The notes under the pieces were generated by a model, which made no database searches, was not told where the DNA came from, and saw only the letters and a list, made by a program, of their open reading frames with translations. From the NCBI RefSeq assembly GCF_031456295.1, contig NZ_JAVDUJ010000001.1:1364001-1428000 (forward strand): a DNA stretch of 64,000 nucleotides. Reading direction: 5' to 3'. Below, piece after piece: positions 34,701 through 43,819 of the stretch. The stretch comes from Arcanobacterium_A hippocoleae (GTDB lineage Bacteria; Actinomycetota; Actinomycetes; Actinomycetales; Actinomycetaceae). A program made the position numbers and the translations under genes. Position 1 is the stretch's first letter. Each line of letters begins with the position of its first letter.

Positions 34701-36332
34701 AAAACCAGCTGGCAGAAGCTCCCTGCCGGTGATTACATTCTGCAGCAAATCAGCGCGAAAGGGCATCATCAGGCGGCGAATCAGGCAGTGAAAATCACTG
34801 ACCGGAATGTGGCGATTGATGTATTGAGTGAGCCGGCAGCTCAGCTAGCGAAACCTACGAATGTGCCGGAAATTGAAGTGCGTTTCCATGCGATGAGCAT
34901 GGACGCAAGAGAAATGCTGAAGCAGTATGAGGAAAATAAGTACGAGGGGATGTCTACCGCAAGCGCAACGAAGTCTGGGATCAATATAACTGGATTGAAT
35001 AGTCGGCTCACAAATCCGCGCGCTGCCGTACCGGGCACTACTTGGCGGATCACGAGTTACGACGAAGATAAGCAATTCAAATGCAATGGGCGGAATGTAT
35101 ATTCGTGTACTATTCGTGCAGATCAGCAGGCCGTAGGCGGGCGCGCTGCAAATATGGCGAAATTCTGGATCGAACCAGGATCCTACACGTTTACACTGCT
35201 TAACGCGCCGGGAGGATACGCGAACTTTTCCAGTTCGATCCGCCTACCGAACTACAACTATCGCAACAGTAATTGGGCATACGCCTGGGCGTACCTGCCA
35301 GGAGGGAGTTTCAACCCGCCTGCTCCATACGTTGAACCAAAGCCGAGCACACCGGAACCGCCAAACTGGAATCAGCCGTTTACGGTGCGCGCAGTGATCA
35401 ATGACGTAAATGATGCCACGCTCGCCCTGCCGGGTGCGCAGGTGCAGCTGCGCTCCAAGAGCAGAAACGTAAGTGTGCAAACTGCCGTCGTCAATAAAGA
35501 TGGCTGGGCAGAATTTGCCAATGTGAGCGCCGGTGCGTATACCGTCGTACAAACAAAGGCAGCGCCGGGCTATGTACTTCCAGCAGAGCGAACTATCGGA
35601 ACCATTGCGGATACTACGGCAGCCGATAATCGTGACGGGGTAAAAGACGGATATATTTACGTGGGCACTACGAATACGCAAATGAACTCGATCTGCTGGG
35701 CAAAGTATGCGCAGGAAGATCAGGCGGCGATTGAAAAAACGTATCCAGCCGTAAGCGATTTCCCCACAAATGGGATGAAACGCGGTTTGCTGAAAGGCTC
35801 CGAATGGGAAATTTCTCGCTCTGACGGGGAAGCATTCACTTATGCACTCGGCATCGGCACTGACGGAAAGCTAGATGCCGGGGCACGGAATGCTAGTACG
35901 CACAAACTCGTAGTAGTGGATACTCCGAATGCGGCAGGCGAAAAAGTAAATCCTGCAGTAGATCAGATTGCAACCGCCGGAATCATGGGGCTAAAGATTG
36001 AGCCTGGCGATTACGTGATCACTGAAACGCGGGCTCCGCTGGGGTTTGCGCTGCCAAAGGATCCGCGCACAAAAGTGCGAGTACCGGCAGATAATAACGG
36101 ATACGCGCGCGTCTTTGACCCGCGGGTAGATATTCAAGCGCCGCCATTACCATTTACCGGCGGCATCGCAGCAGACATTTTTGCTGCACTGGGACTTGCT
36201 GTGCTGGCAATTGCAGGTACGGCAGAAATTGTACGACGCCGCAAAGCTGCTGCTTTTGCGAGTGCAGGGCGTACTCACGGAGCCGAACTGGCACCACAGC
36301 CCGAAAGGCGGTGGCTTAAGGCGCGGAAGTAA
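31722..36332 (+). CDS. Very large LPXTG adhesin / pilus tip protein, locus 2
   Basis: A 1536-residue surface protein. ATG at 31722 has GAGAAGGAT upstream; the frame could start at TTG 31650 but without a ribosome site. After the signal peptide (to about IYAISQ) comes an A/P/E/Q-rich stretch and KVRKRRSTA. An N-terminal globular region follows, with beta-propeller-like phrases such as DPSGNYIFGG and DAGGNLYLLSG. Then several SpaA/prealbumin-like domains (for example LIKKGENNQPLANAGFTLYRD, TLALPGAQVQLRS). The anchor is LPFTG at 1476-1480, a membrane helix and an unusually long 30-residue basic tail. It precedes the shaft pilin by 133 bases. Adhesion is inferred from architecture. Confidence 0.87.
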   Translation: MGSFRDGVWMKVLHRGCGRSEQVRKAAHRFVILRSLMAATLTFGVLFTSPAERIYAISQPVAAANFQSSSVNTLQTFKSEPAAANQSQPAGQPAAEAAVAEAAAEAPAALPPATESPLATANVLKNNAAETASANTAQPKVRKRRSTALAEIIYFPNPDVLDSLPGYACPPVNPATSTNMSYSNCRCEVPQVDSEREQSGNFAYVLTTQALYKVGLNYNGTVNSKYHLVGYLPYSEYVSPGATGKHDALGINRRTNEVFFAHRSGEGNNIGGANQAVAFYHYDLDELPADKDNLGTYFLQHPQPKFFVENLGVEIDAATVDPSGNYIFGGVNRVADEANARSRGYSAGNEYNTFNFKLFSYNPKTRQVSYLGDIEERAEAVDPNDSYSVRDKHFDLTFDAGGNLYLLSGSSAKKFPGAQLEDQRFMSEYAGGSENTTYDKLYHNTVRMRRVNAADYDTALRNGVSLAQSGYVTNFKNQWTIAAGHARYNENPDIASVFAKPFANLPIDPETGLIRFDSFQNPGDPNAGKIDRDSHPKWTLRGSAANRKEIDSVYVRGFFMGKIIDESKAAGMVLDSSGNLIVSTHDGLGKSVYGGAQENSNSIGVRAFSALTGQRINNGALSFNTSRGPSGVSAGMCDPFNWGGKNAPEPKSNYYRDIFPVLIGDYHQTDMDYGGSLAPVARVKKIIAGERAHTQDQFTVTMKFAGVHNFAQYHMESTHTQGTASESPYSRDLLVTPGNTLIIEEKGTRNGKQFTWANWSQYTSTLKCTHAKGNVNVPALAETVGDKRTWKFQVPENISGIMECQVKNTTEPELQGSITLIKKGENNQPLANAGFTLYRDEDQNGEFSAGDVRISAELLTSDAGIITWNDLQLGAYVAVETKVPAEYRVPTNNNFPVILAKSGTTAHAQIEVQNQRKPPIGNTPGDPAQVCLLTEKTPTYTLTVTNKAKGTDSVLANSVFSLFVDKNADGKVNSGERALLDAQGDTHVTNTAGKTSWQKLPAGDYILQQISAKGHHQAANQAVKITDRNVAIDVLSEPAAQLAKPTNVPEIEVRFHAMSMDAREMLKQYEENKYEGMSTASATKSGINITGLNSRLTNPRAAVPGTTWRITSYDEDKQFKCNGRNVYSCTIRADQQAVGGRAANMAKFWIEPGSYTFTLLNAPGGYANFSSSIRLPNYNYRNSNWAYAWAYLPGGSFNPPAPYVEPKPSTPEPPNWNQPFTVRAVINDVNDATLALPGAQVQLRSKSRNVSVQTAVVNKDGWAEFANVSAGAYTVVQTKAAPGYVLPAERTIGTIADTTAADNRDGVKDGYIYVGTTNTQMNSICWAKYAQEDQAAIEKTYPAVSDFPTNGMKRGLLKGSEWEISRSDGEAFTYALGIGTDGKLDAGARNASTHKLVVVDTPNAAGEKVNPAVDQIATAGIMGLKIEPGDYVITETRAPLGFALPKDPRTKVRVPADNNGYARVFDPRVDIQAPPLPFTGGIAADIFAALGLAVLAIAGTAEIVRRRKAAAFASAGRTHGAELAPQPERRWLKARK

Positions 36333-36465
36333 GGCAACGAAAAACACACAATACCGACAAATCACAAAATGTGAGTTAGTAAAAAGCTGATTGTGCAGCT
36401 TGAGCGAATTTTGATCATGAAATTCGATCGGGCAACAATCAAAAAATGTAATGTAAAGGAAAAAT

Positions 36466-37950
36466 ATGAGTATCAAGAAGTCCCGTGGCGTAAAAGCGCT
36501 CGCGGTTGCTGTGCTCACCGGCCTCTTATCCCTCACGGGTGTAGGTGCGGCACATTCACAAGGATTACCTGGCGCGGCTCAGCTAGATTTAGCGAATATC
36601 AAGGATTCACAAACTGGCAAAATTATCATTCATAAGTATCAGAATCCTGTATGGACTGGGAAAAAGGGTGATGGGAAAGCTGTAGATCAGATTCCCGATA
36701 GCGCAATTGCTCTAGAAAATGTTGAATTTTCAATACGTCAGGTGAAGGACGTTGATCTTACTAAATCTGAAGGTTGGGATCAGGCGAAAGCACTCTATAA
36801 TAAGGTTAATCAAATTACTGAGAATCAGCTTGATCAGGCTAAGAAAAAGCGAACAAATAATCTTGGCGTCGCCGAATTTGAGAGCCTTCCATTAGGTCTA
36901 TATCTTGTCGAAGAAACTGATTATAGTCAGGCTAAGTCAAAGGGAAAGCCGGTTAAAGTAACGAAGGGCGTCGAAAAATTCCTCGTTGCTGTTCCATATC
37001 CTTCTGATGAATGGCTATATGAAGTTAATGTGTATCCGAAGAATTCGGTACATGAAGATGGTAAGAAGACTGCTCAGTATGACGCGCACTTCACCGAAGG
37101 CAAAACGCTACCGTGGAAGATCGAGCTTCCTATTCCTGCTCTTGCAGATGGAGCAAAATCATATAGCAAGTTCGGTATGTACGATGTGCTTGAAAATTAT
37201 CTTACCTTTGAAAGTGTTACCGATGTAAAGGTAGACCAAGTTCCTCTGCAGGTAGGGAAAGATTACGAAGTTCTTACCAATCTTGAGAAGGATAATAAGA
37301 AAGCAATTCATTTCCGCTTGCTCCAGTCTGGGTTAGAAAAATTATTGAATAAGAATATGGTTACTTTGACTATTAATACAAAGGTGACCAAAATTCCACA
37401 AAATAAGATTGTAGAGAACAATTTCTACCCAGAAACTCCTACGTACGACCCTTACACTGATTCTGAGGGTGAACCTGGAAAACCAACTCCTGGCGATAAA
37501 GTTTATTATGGAAATATAACTGGTAAGAAGATTGATCAAGCAAACTCCAAGCCTCTTTCCGGCGCTGAATTTGCAGTTTACGCTACACCTGATGCTAACG
37601 GTGAGCCAATTGCCAAAGCCACTTCAAATGAACAGGGTGTGTTCACTTTCAAGAATCTGCGTATCGATTCCGACAACGCACCACTCGCAGATGGAGCAAC
37701 ATATTATTTCAAGGAAACTAAGGCACCAGCCGGGTACATTCTAGATCCATCGGTTAAGACTGTTAAGTTGACTCGTCAGAATAACACAGTTGATTACAGC
37801 TATGGAGATTTCAATAATAGTAAAGTCCCTGGTCCGAACCTTCCTTTGACTGGTGCGCAGGGCAAGATTCTGCTCACGATCGCTGGTATTGCTGTATTGG
37901 CATTCGCTGGTGGTGTACAGATCGTAAGTGCCCGTCGTAAGCGTGCATAA
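36466..37950 (+). CDS. SpaA-type major (shaft) pilin, locus 2
   Basis: A 494-residue pilin. The signal peptide ends near AHSQG. The pilin motif is YPKN at 190-193 with Lys192 as bond donor, the E-box is FKETKAPAGY with Glu417, and the sorting signal LPLTG lies at 459-463 with helix and RRKRA tail. Ig-like CNA-B folds fill the middle. AAAGGA lies before the ATG. The base composition is more AT-rich than its neighbours, as expected for a highly expressed or variable surface gene. It is a distant relative of the 18866 pilin, so the two loci build different fibres. Confidence 0.93.
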   Translation: MSIKKSRGVKALAVAVLTGLLSLTGVGAAHSQGLPGAAQLDLANIKDSQTGKIIIHKYQNPVWTGKKGDGKAVDQIPDSAIALENVEFSIRQVKDVDLTKSEGWDQAKALYNKVNQITENQLDQAKKKRTNNLGVAEFESLPLGLYLVEETDYSQAKSKGKPVKVTKGVEKFLVAVPYPSDEWLYEVNVYPKNSVHEDGKKTAQYDAHFTEGKTLPWKIELPIPALADGAKSYSKFGMYDVLENYLTFESVTDVKVDQVPLQVGKDYEVLTNLEKDNKKAIHFRLLQSGLEKLLNKNMVTLTINTKVTKIPQNKIVENNFYPETPTYDPYTDSEGEPGKPTPGDKVYYGNITGKKIDQANSKPLSGAEFAVYATPDANGEPIAKATSNEQGVFTFKNLRIDSDNAPLADGATYYFKETKAPAGYILDPSVKTVKLTRQNNTVDYSYGDFNNSKVPGPNLPLTGAQGKILLTIAGIAVLAFAGGVQIVSARRKRA

Positions 37951-38043
37951 TTACACGGCACTAAGCAAAATCTCTGTTGGGGCAAACTGACATTGAAAAC
38001 GGCTGCTAATTTGCAGCCAGTGAAAGTTTGCACACAGCAAACT

Positions 38044-38093
38044 CACGGAGCAGAGCAGGAAGTGAAAGCTTTTCTCTTCCACTCTGCTCCGTG
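38044..38093 (+). terminator. Hairpin between shaft pilin and sortase, locus 2
   Basis: CACGGAGCAGAG and CTCTGCTCCGTG (38044-38055, 38082-38093) pair perfectly, with an inner GGAAG/CTTCC pair. There is no T-run after it, so it may be a partial terminator or a 3'-end stabiliser for the pilin mRNA that lowers sortase expression. Confidence 0.6.
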
Positions 38094-38216
38094 GTGCGTC
38101 TGCGGCAAATTGCTCGTCATTTTTTCTGCTCTCAATAAATAGCGCAAGTGTTATTTGCGCGCCCCGCGCCGCAGCCTCTCCCTCACCCTAAAATCTGCAT
38201 TCACAAAGTCTGAAAT

Positions 38217-39110
38217 ATGTTTAAAGCTCTCTTTTCTCGATTCTTCGTAGCCTTCCTCGTGATCCTGGGGATTGGGTTATTGCTTTATCCAGACATTGCC
38301 GCATGGAAAAGTCAATACGACCAGTCGCTGCTGATCGAATCGGAGAGCAAAAAAATCGATAACGCTCAGCCAGCAAAAGAAGCACAACTTGCTGCTGCCC
38401 ATCGATACAATGAAGCGCTTGCTTCAGGTGCACTCCTGGAAGCAAACCAACGCAAAGCAAAAGGTGTTGGAGATATTGGCGCTGCACACGCGCTAAGCAG
38501 CGATATTTGGGATTATCTGGACATCCTCAGTCTGGGAAATCACGGGCTAATGGCACGTTTGAAAATAGAATCAGCAGATATTGATTTGCCCGTCTACCAT
38601 ACCTCCGGTGATGATGTACTCGAAAAAGGTGCCGGGCATTTACAAGGCACAAGTTTTCCCGTTGGAGGAATCGGCACGCGTGCTGTGATCACTGCACATC
38701 GCGGGCTGGCAAATGCCACAATGTTTACCAACCTCGATAAAATGCGCATTGGTGACGATATTGTGATCGAAGTATTCGGCGAAGTGCTCGTCTACCGCAC
38801 AATCGAAACAAAAATCGTCAATCCAGACGATACTGAATCAATCAAAGCAGACCCGGATCGTGATCTGCTCACACTCGTCACCTGCACCCCGCTCGGGATC
38901 AATTCGCATCGGATCCTCGTCACTGGGGAACGAATATACCCGACTCCGCAAGCTGATCTTGACAATGCCGGCAAGCCGTCTGAACTACCACGATTCCCGT
39001 GGTGGGCGGTGGAAATCGCGGTTGTACTGATTTTCTTAGCATGGTGGTTGGCGCGCGGAGTGAAAGCATATCGCAAGCAGAAAACGGCTGCTCAGGAGCT
39101 TTCACAATAA
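38217..39110 (+). CDS. Class C (pilus) sortase, locus 2
   Basis: A 297-residue class C sortase. Catalytic His161 (ITAHRG), Cys223 (LVTCTPLG) and Arg232 (NSHRI) are present, with DIDLPVYHTSGDD and GAGHLQGTSFPVGG as in locus 1. There is an N-terminal membrane segment (about 7-25) and a C-terminal one. It is close to the locus 1 enzyme in the catalytic core but differs in the N-terminal and tail regions, fitting a dedicated enzyme per pilus. No clear ribosome site precedes the ATG. It converges with the LacI gene, 167 bases apart. Confidence 0.94.
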   Translation: MFKALFSRFFVAFLVILGIGLLLYPDIAAWKSQYDQSLLIESESKKIDNAQPAKEAQLAAAHRYNEALASGALLEANQRKAKGVGDIGAAHALSSDIWDYLDILSLGNHGLMARLKIESADIDLPVYHTSGDDVLEKGAGHLQGTSFPVGGIGTRAVITAHRGLANATMFTNLDKMRIGDDIVIEVFGEVLVYRTIETKIVNPDDTESIKADPDRDLLTLVTCTPLGINSHRILVTGERIYPTPQADLDNAGKPSELPRFPWWAVEIAVVLIFLAWWLARGVKAYRKQKTAAQELSQ

Positions 39111-39277
39111 TTTTACGTGCAAGCTACCGTTTCATAGACTGATCGGATATGGAAGCTACTTCCTGGATTTGGAGGAGGGCAAAAAATAATTACTATCGGA
39201 GCCGTCGCATTTGAGGATCCTGAAACCGGCAATTAAATACGGTAAGTTGCTGGAGTACATGCCCGGTGTTGATCGGA

Positions 39278-40312
39278 TTAAGTTGTCTCTCGTTCGATAA
39301 TATGCGTCTGGAGAATTTCAGTCCGCGCAGGATGCCCATCAATCATTTCTTCCGCCAAACGAACCGCATGAGCCCCCTGCTGATAGAAGGGCTGATGCAC
39401 AGTGGAAATTTGCGGAGTCGTTTCGCGTGCAATTTTATGATCGTCAAATCCGAGGATTTTTAGATCTTTTGGAACCTGTAAACCTGCCTCTTGTGCAGCC
39501 ACCAAAGCCCCGGCAGCGATCCGATCATTTCCCGCAATCAGCGTGTCGAAATCCAAACCTTCGTGGATTAATGCACTCATTGCAAAATATCCGCTACTCT
39601 TCGTCCAATCTCCATAAATTATCTGCTCAGAAAGGCAATCTGCCAAAGATTCACGATATCCGGCGAGTCGATTCGTGGTGGCAGGGTTATTCTCTGGCCC
39701 TAAAATTGCCTGAGCTCGCCGTGTGCCGCGCGCGAGTAAATAATCTCCGGCAGTTTTTGCGGCAGCATGATCGTCAGCGTAAATTACGGAAAAAGTTTTC
39801 ACAGCCGGAAAATCGGACTGTCCGCAAAGCACAACTGGAATTTCAGTAGCTGCAAGTTCATATAGCAAGGTGTCGTCAGTATACGGAGAGAGATGGATAA
39901 TTGCGTCGGCTGCACCGCGTTGAAAGAGATGAAGTGACTTCTTCAGTTCACGTTCAGTGGATGCGGAAAGCAGGATCGGAGTGATTGGCGTAGGGGTAAG
40001 CGCGTCGAGGATACCTTGGAAAATCGTGGCAAAGGTTGGGTCCGTCAGGAGCTCATTTATTGGCTCTGTGAGGATCACGGCAAGAGCCTCCGATTTTCCT
40101 TTCGCAAGATTTCGCGCCGATACTGAGATTTGAAAATTTGTCTTTTTGATTGCGGTGCGCACAGCTGCCACTTTTTCAGGGGCAACGCCAGCAGTACCGT
40201 TGATTACACGCGAGACGGTAGCGCGAGATACGCCAGCCATAGCTGCTACATCTTTAATCGTTACTTTTGATTTGCGCCGCGCCTTTGCGGGAAGTTCCTT
40301 AGATAAATCCAC
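39278..40312 (-). CDS. LacI-family transcriptional regulator
   Basis: A 344-residue repressor with the LacI helix-turn-helix at residues 17-52 (VTIKDVAAMAGVSRATVSRVING) and a periplasmic-binding-protein-like sugar domain. The start is GTG at 40312. It is divergent from ebgA, and operator-like palindromes in between fit the LacI consensus, so it very likely controls the ebg-ABC sugar locus and perhaps itself. The effector is probably a galactoside or a product of it; this is inferred from neighbours. Confidence 0.92.
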   Translation of the reverse strand: MDLSKELPAKARRKSKVTIKDVAAMAGVSRATVSRVINGTAGVAPEKVAAVRTAIKKTNFQISVSARNLAKGKSEALAVILTEPINELLTDPTFATIFQGILDALTPTPITPILLSASTERELKKSLHLFQRGAADAIIHLSPYTDDTLLYELAATEIPVVLCGQSDFPAVKTFSVIYADDHAAAKTAGDYLLARGTRRAQAILGPENNPATTNRLAGYRESLADCLSEQIIYGDWTKSSGYFAMSALIHEGLDFDTLIAGNDRIAAGALVAAQEAGLQVPKDLKILGFDDHKIARETTPQISTVHQPFYQQGAHAVRLAEEMIDGHPARTEILQTHIIERETT

Positions 40313-40435
40313 TACTTCACTCTAGTGGGTTCTCGTTGTGCTGTAAAACTTGCAATACAGAACTAGCATAGTGGGGCATGTTTTTTTGGGGGTCCATCGG
40401 AAGTTTGCTGCTCTGAAATCTGATTGCCGAAGTGA

Positions 40436-40444
40436 GGGGGGGGG
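40436..40444 (+). repeat. G9 homopolymer tract between lacI-type gene and ebgA
   Basis: Nine guanines (AGTGA before, ATTTCC after) in the divergent promoter region, 252 bases before ebgA and 124 bases from the regulator start. It is not in any coding frame that I accept. Confidence 0.85.
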
Positions 40445-40562
40445 ATTTCCCTGATTCGTGTATGGGTTTGTTAGAGAATGGCGAAACTGTTTTGGCATAC
40501 GGATTTAATCGGTGAAGGTGTGCATGATGTTGAAAATAGCAAGATCCCGCTAGTGAATATTC

Positions 40563-40616
40563 GGAAAACGCTTGCACATATTTCCGCTCCTTGATACTCT
40601 ATTGAAAACGGTTTCA
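40563..40616 (+). promoter_or_regulatory. Two LacI-type operators before ebgA
   Basis: TGAAAACGGTTTCA (40603-40616) is a near-perfect palindrome around the central CG typical of LacI-family sites. GGAAAACGCTTGCA (40563-40576) is a degenerate second copy. They sit 80-135 bases before the ebgA start, where repression of its promoter is expected. Apart from these and the G9 tract, 40313-40696 holds nothing I can name. Confidence 0.7.
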
Positions 40617-40696
40617 GAATTGGTATAGCGATCCGAAGAAGTTTCGTTATTGCCGTCCCGTTTCAATCTTAAAAAGCGTTGAAAGGAGAAAAAGAG

Positions 40697-43600
40697 ATGA
40701 AAGTAGCGTGGCAAAATCCTACGCTCATACGTGAAGGAGCTCTTCCTTCACGCGCATATTTCTTCAACTTTCAGAGCTTAGAAGCGGCTCGATCCAATGA
40801 TCGTGAGCAAGCTCGTGGATTTTATGATCTTGACGGAATTTGGGATTTTATATTTTTCGATTCACCCGACCGCTGCAACGATCAGGACTTAGCAGATTGG
40901 AGTTCCGGCTCTGACCATGCCGCAGTTTGGAAACCGATTTCAGTGCCGGATCCGTGGCAGGTGCATGGCTATGGTTGCTGGCACTACACTGACGAAGGAT
41001 ATTTGTTTCCGGTAGATCCGCCACTGATCCCAAAACTTAACCCGACAGGTATTTATCGCAAACGTGTTGCTTTTGCACCGCTGAACCCGGGAGAGCGAAG
41101 AATTATCCGTCTGGACGGGGTAGAAACTTATTACGAGCTTTGGTGTAACGGTACGCGCGTTGGTTGGGCAAAAGGCTCGCGTCTATCGTCCGAATTTGAT
41201 ATCACCGATCACGTGATTGATGGTAAGGCGATACTCTTACTGAAAGTACTGCAATACGCGGATTCTTCCTATGTAGAAGATCAAGATATGTGGTCGAGCG
41301 GTGGAATTATCCGTTCAATATACAGTTTTGTGCGTACCGCGCATTCGATCCAAGATATTGCGGTAGATACGTCTTTATTGCATATCTCCGATGCTCCCGA
41401 TGCACAAACTACTGCTCCCGGGGTGCTCCGAGCAGAAATTCAAGCAGCCAATGCGGTAGCAGTTCACTGGCGTTTAGAGACGCTTACTGGTGAATTGATT
41501 TGCGCAGGCAGTGCAGATGCCAGCTCAGAAGTGAGTGTAGAAAATAGCAGAAAACATGGCGAAAATATCCAATGTGGCACTCAAAATACTCAGCTTTTTC
41601 AAATTTACGCTGAGATTCCTGACGTGTATTGGTGGCATCCGGAGGCGCCACATCGCTATCGGCTAATTTTCAGAACCGAACAAAATTCGGATCCGGATTT
41701 TGTGCCGATCGTCTTCGGCTTCCGTGATATTCACATGAAAGACGGGGTGCTCTTACTCAACGGTAGATATATTGAAATGCATGGCGTAAACCGTCATGAT
41801 TTTGATCCAGAACACGGACGGGCAGTATCACTCCAACGTATGCGTGCAGACCTGGAGCTAATGAAAAAGTTCAATATTAATGCTGTGCGCACTGCGCATT
41901 ACCCAAACGATCCGCGGTTCTATGAGCTTACTGATGAGCTGGGAATAATGGTCTTAGCCGAAACAGATCTCGAAACTCATGGAATGGAACTTGTGGGTGA
42001 GCCAAATCGTCTCGCAAATGATCCCAACTGGCTTCCCACCTTCCTGGATCGTATCGAACGCCATGTGAAATCCCAGCGGAACCATCCGAGCATCATTATT
42101 TGGTCGCTTGGTAATGAATCGGGTTGGGGGAAAAACTTTCACGCCATGTATCAGCATTGCAAAATGCTTGACCCGTCACGGCCAGTGCTTTACGAAGAAG
42201 ATCGGGATGCGGAAATCGTGGATATAGTTTCGACAATGTATTCGCGCGCATCGCAAATGGATGATTTTGGGAGTCATGCGATGTTAAAGCCGCGAATCCT
42301 GGTGGAATATGCACATGCGATGGGGAACGGGCCGGGTGGATTGCACGATTATCAGCAGGTCTTCGATCGTCATCCATCGATTCAAGGGCATTTTGTGTGG
42401 GAATGGATCGATCACGGAATCAAAGTTTCAGACAAATACTGTTATGGCGGGGATTTTGGGGATCGCCCAAATAATGGCAATTTCTGTATTGACGGGCTGG
42501 TGTTTCCGTGGCTCGCGCCAAGTCCGGGATTGATTGAATATGGGCAGGTGATCTGCCCGGTTAAAGTTTCGCTAACAGATTCGCGAAAGTTGTGCGTGCG
42601 CAATAACTGGTATGCGCGGAGTCTGGATGGAGTACGGCTTCGTTTGGAAAGCATGACGGCAGGGAAAATAGTTGCTAAATCGGAGATTGTGTGTGGCAAT
42701 GTGCCAGCGCAAACTGAAATACTGCTTGAGATTCAGCAACCCGAATGTGAATACTTGAACGTCGTGATTTTCGATGGTGAAGAGGAAATTGGCCGCTACC
42801 AATTTATGGTTGGCACAGTGGAACGAGCCAAATCTCAAGAGCGCCCGAAAAATAGTGTGATCAAACGTCCAAAAATGCAGATTATGGCAGATCCGGTGAC
42901 GGGCGAACTGACGATTAGCGCTGAGCAGATGCAGCTTGCCACGAAACTTGCCAAATTCACTACCTGGCGACCGACAATTGATAATCATCGTGCGCTTGCA
43001 GAGAAAAACTGGGAACCAGCTTTGCTTAAGCTTGCGCGGCAAATCCCACTCGAATTTACGCAAACGCAAAACACTGCGCACCTGCGCGCAAAATATGCTC
43101 CAGACACGGTGCGACGTGGCTGGAACTGTGATTATTTTTGGCAATACGATCAGGCGCAGGAAATCTTGATCCTTGATTTCAAAGCGCAACCATATGGCGA
43201 TCTGCCGCAATTGCTGCCAAACCTTGGACTAGAATTTCGGGTTCCGCTTGCGCTTTCACAAATCGAATATTACGGGCGCGGGCCAGGAGAAAACTATCCC
43301 GATTCGACGCAAGCTGCACTGCTGGGGATTTACCAGACGACGGCAAAAGATTTAGTAACGCCTTATGTGTATCCACAAGATTATGGGCTGCGCACGGATG
43401 TGCGGTGGGTGGCGCATCGGGATGATACAGGAGCAGGAATTCTGGTGATGGCAACAAATCCGGTGGCTTGGTCTACTTGGTTGTGGGATGCGTATACGAT
43501 CGATACTGCCGTGCATCGTGATGAACTCGGTGAGCCGCAAGAACTCGTGGTGCGTTGGGAAGAGAAAATACTTGGTCTTGGCTCGCACTCGTGGGGTGCT

Positions 43601-43819
43601 GAGGTGACGCCGTCGTACCAGGTGCAGCCACAGGAAATAACGATGCGGCTGCTATTTTCCAGGTTATCGCCAGGAGAGTGCGCACAAACCGTAGCGGAAA
43701 GCTTACGCGAAAGTGTAAATAATCTGTCGGAAAAATTTAGCGGTAAAGATTGTGCGGCCACGGGCTGTGCGGAGCAGGCGCCGAAGACTGAGCAAGCAGC
43801 GGAGGTGGCGCAATGTTGA
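40697..43819 (+). CDS. ebgA: Beta-galactosidase, GH2 family, EbgA-like
   Basis: A 1040-residue cytoplasmic glycosidase. ATG at 40697 is preceded by AAGGAG; an in-frame TTG 18 bases up lacks one. The N terminus matches EbgA (SRAYFFNF, HYTDEGYLFPVDPP, LNPTGIYRK). The sugar-binding, Ig-like and TIM-barrel domains follow. Acid/base Glu474 lies in WSLGNESGWG and the nucleophile is probably Glu537 in ILVEYAHAMGN. The C-terminal Bgal_small_N domain includes YYGRGPGENYPDS. No signal peptide, so it acts on imported sugar. It overlaps ebgC by 7 bases, as in the two-subunit Ebg enzyme. Confidence 0.93.
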   Translation: MKVAWQNPTLIREGALPSRAYFFNFQSLEAARSNDREQARGFYDLDGIWDFIFFDSPDRCNDQDLADWSSGSDHAAVWKPISVPDPWQVHGYGCWHYTDEGYLFPVDPPLIPKLNPTGIYRKRVAFAPLNPGERRIIRLDGVETYYELWCNGTRVGWAKGSRLSSEFDITDHVIDGKAILLLKVLQYADSSYVEDQDMWSSGGIIRSIYSFVRTAHSIQDIAVDTSLLHISDAPDAQTTAPGVLRAEIQAANAVAVHWRLETLTGELICAGSADASSEVSVENSRKHGENIQCGTQNTQLFQIYAEIPDVYWWHPEAPHRYRLIFRTEQNSDPDFVPIVFGFRDIHMKDGVLLLNGRYIEMHGVNRHDFDPEHGRAVSLQRMRADLELMKKFNINAVRTAHYPNDPRFYELTDELGIMVLAETDLETHGMELVGEPNRLANDPNWLPTFLDRIERHVKSQRNHPSIIIWSLGNESGWGKNFHAMYQHCKMLDPSRPVLYEEDRDAEIVDIVSTMYSRASQMDDFGSHAMLKPRILVEYAHAMGNGPGGLHDYQQVFDRHPSIQGHFVWEWIDHGIKVSDKYCYGGDFGDRPNNGNFCIDGLVFPWLAPSPGLIEYGQVICPVKVSLTDSRKLCVRNNWYARSLDGVRLRLESMTAGKIVAKSEIVCGNVPAQTEILLEIQQPECEYLNVVIFDGEEEIGRYQFMVGTVERAKSQERPKNSVIKRPKMQIMADPVTGELTISAEQMQLATKLAKFTTWRPTIDNHRALAEKNWEPALLKLARQIPLEFTQTQNTAHLRAKYAPDTVRRGWNCDYFWQYDQAQEILILDFKAQPYGDLPQLLPNLGLEFRVPLALSQIEYYGRGPGENYPDSTQAALLGIYQTTAKDLVTPYVYPQDYGLRTDVRWVAHRDDTGAGILVMATNPVAWSTWLWDAYTIDTAVHRDELGEPQELVVRWEEKILGLGSHSWGAEVTPSYQVQPQEITMRLLFSRLSPGECAQTVAESLRESVNNLSEKFSGKDCAATGCAEQAPKTEQAAEVAQC

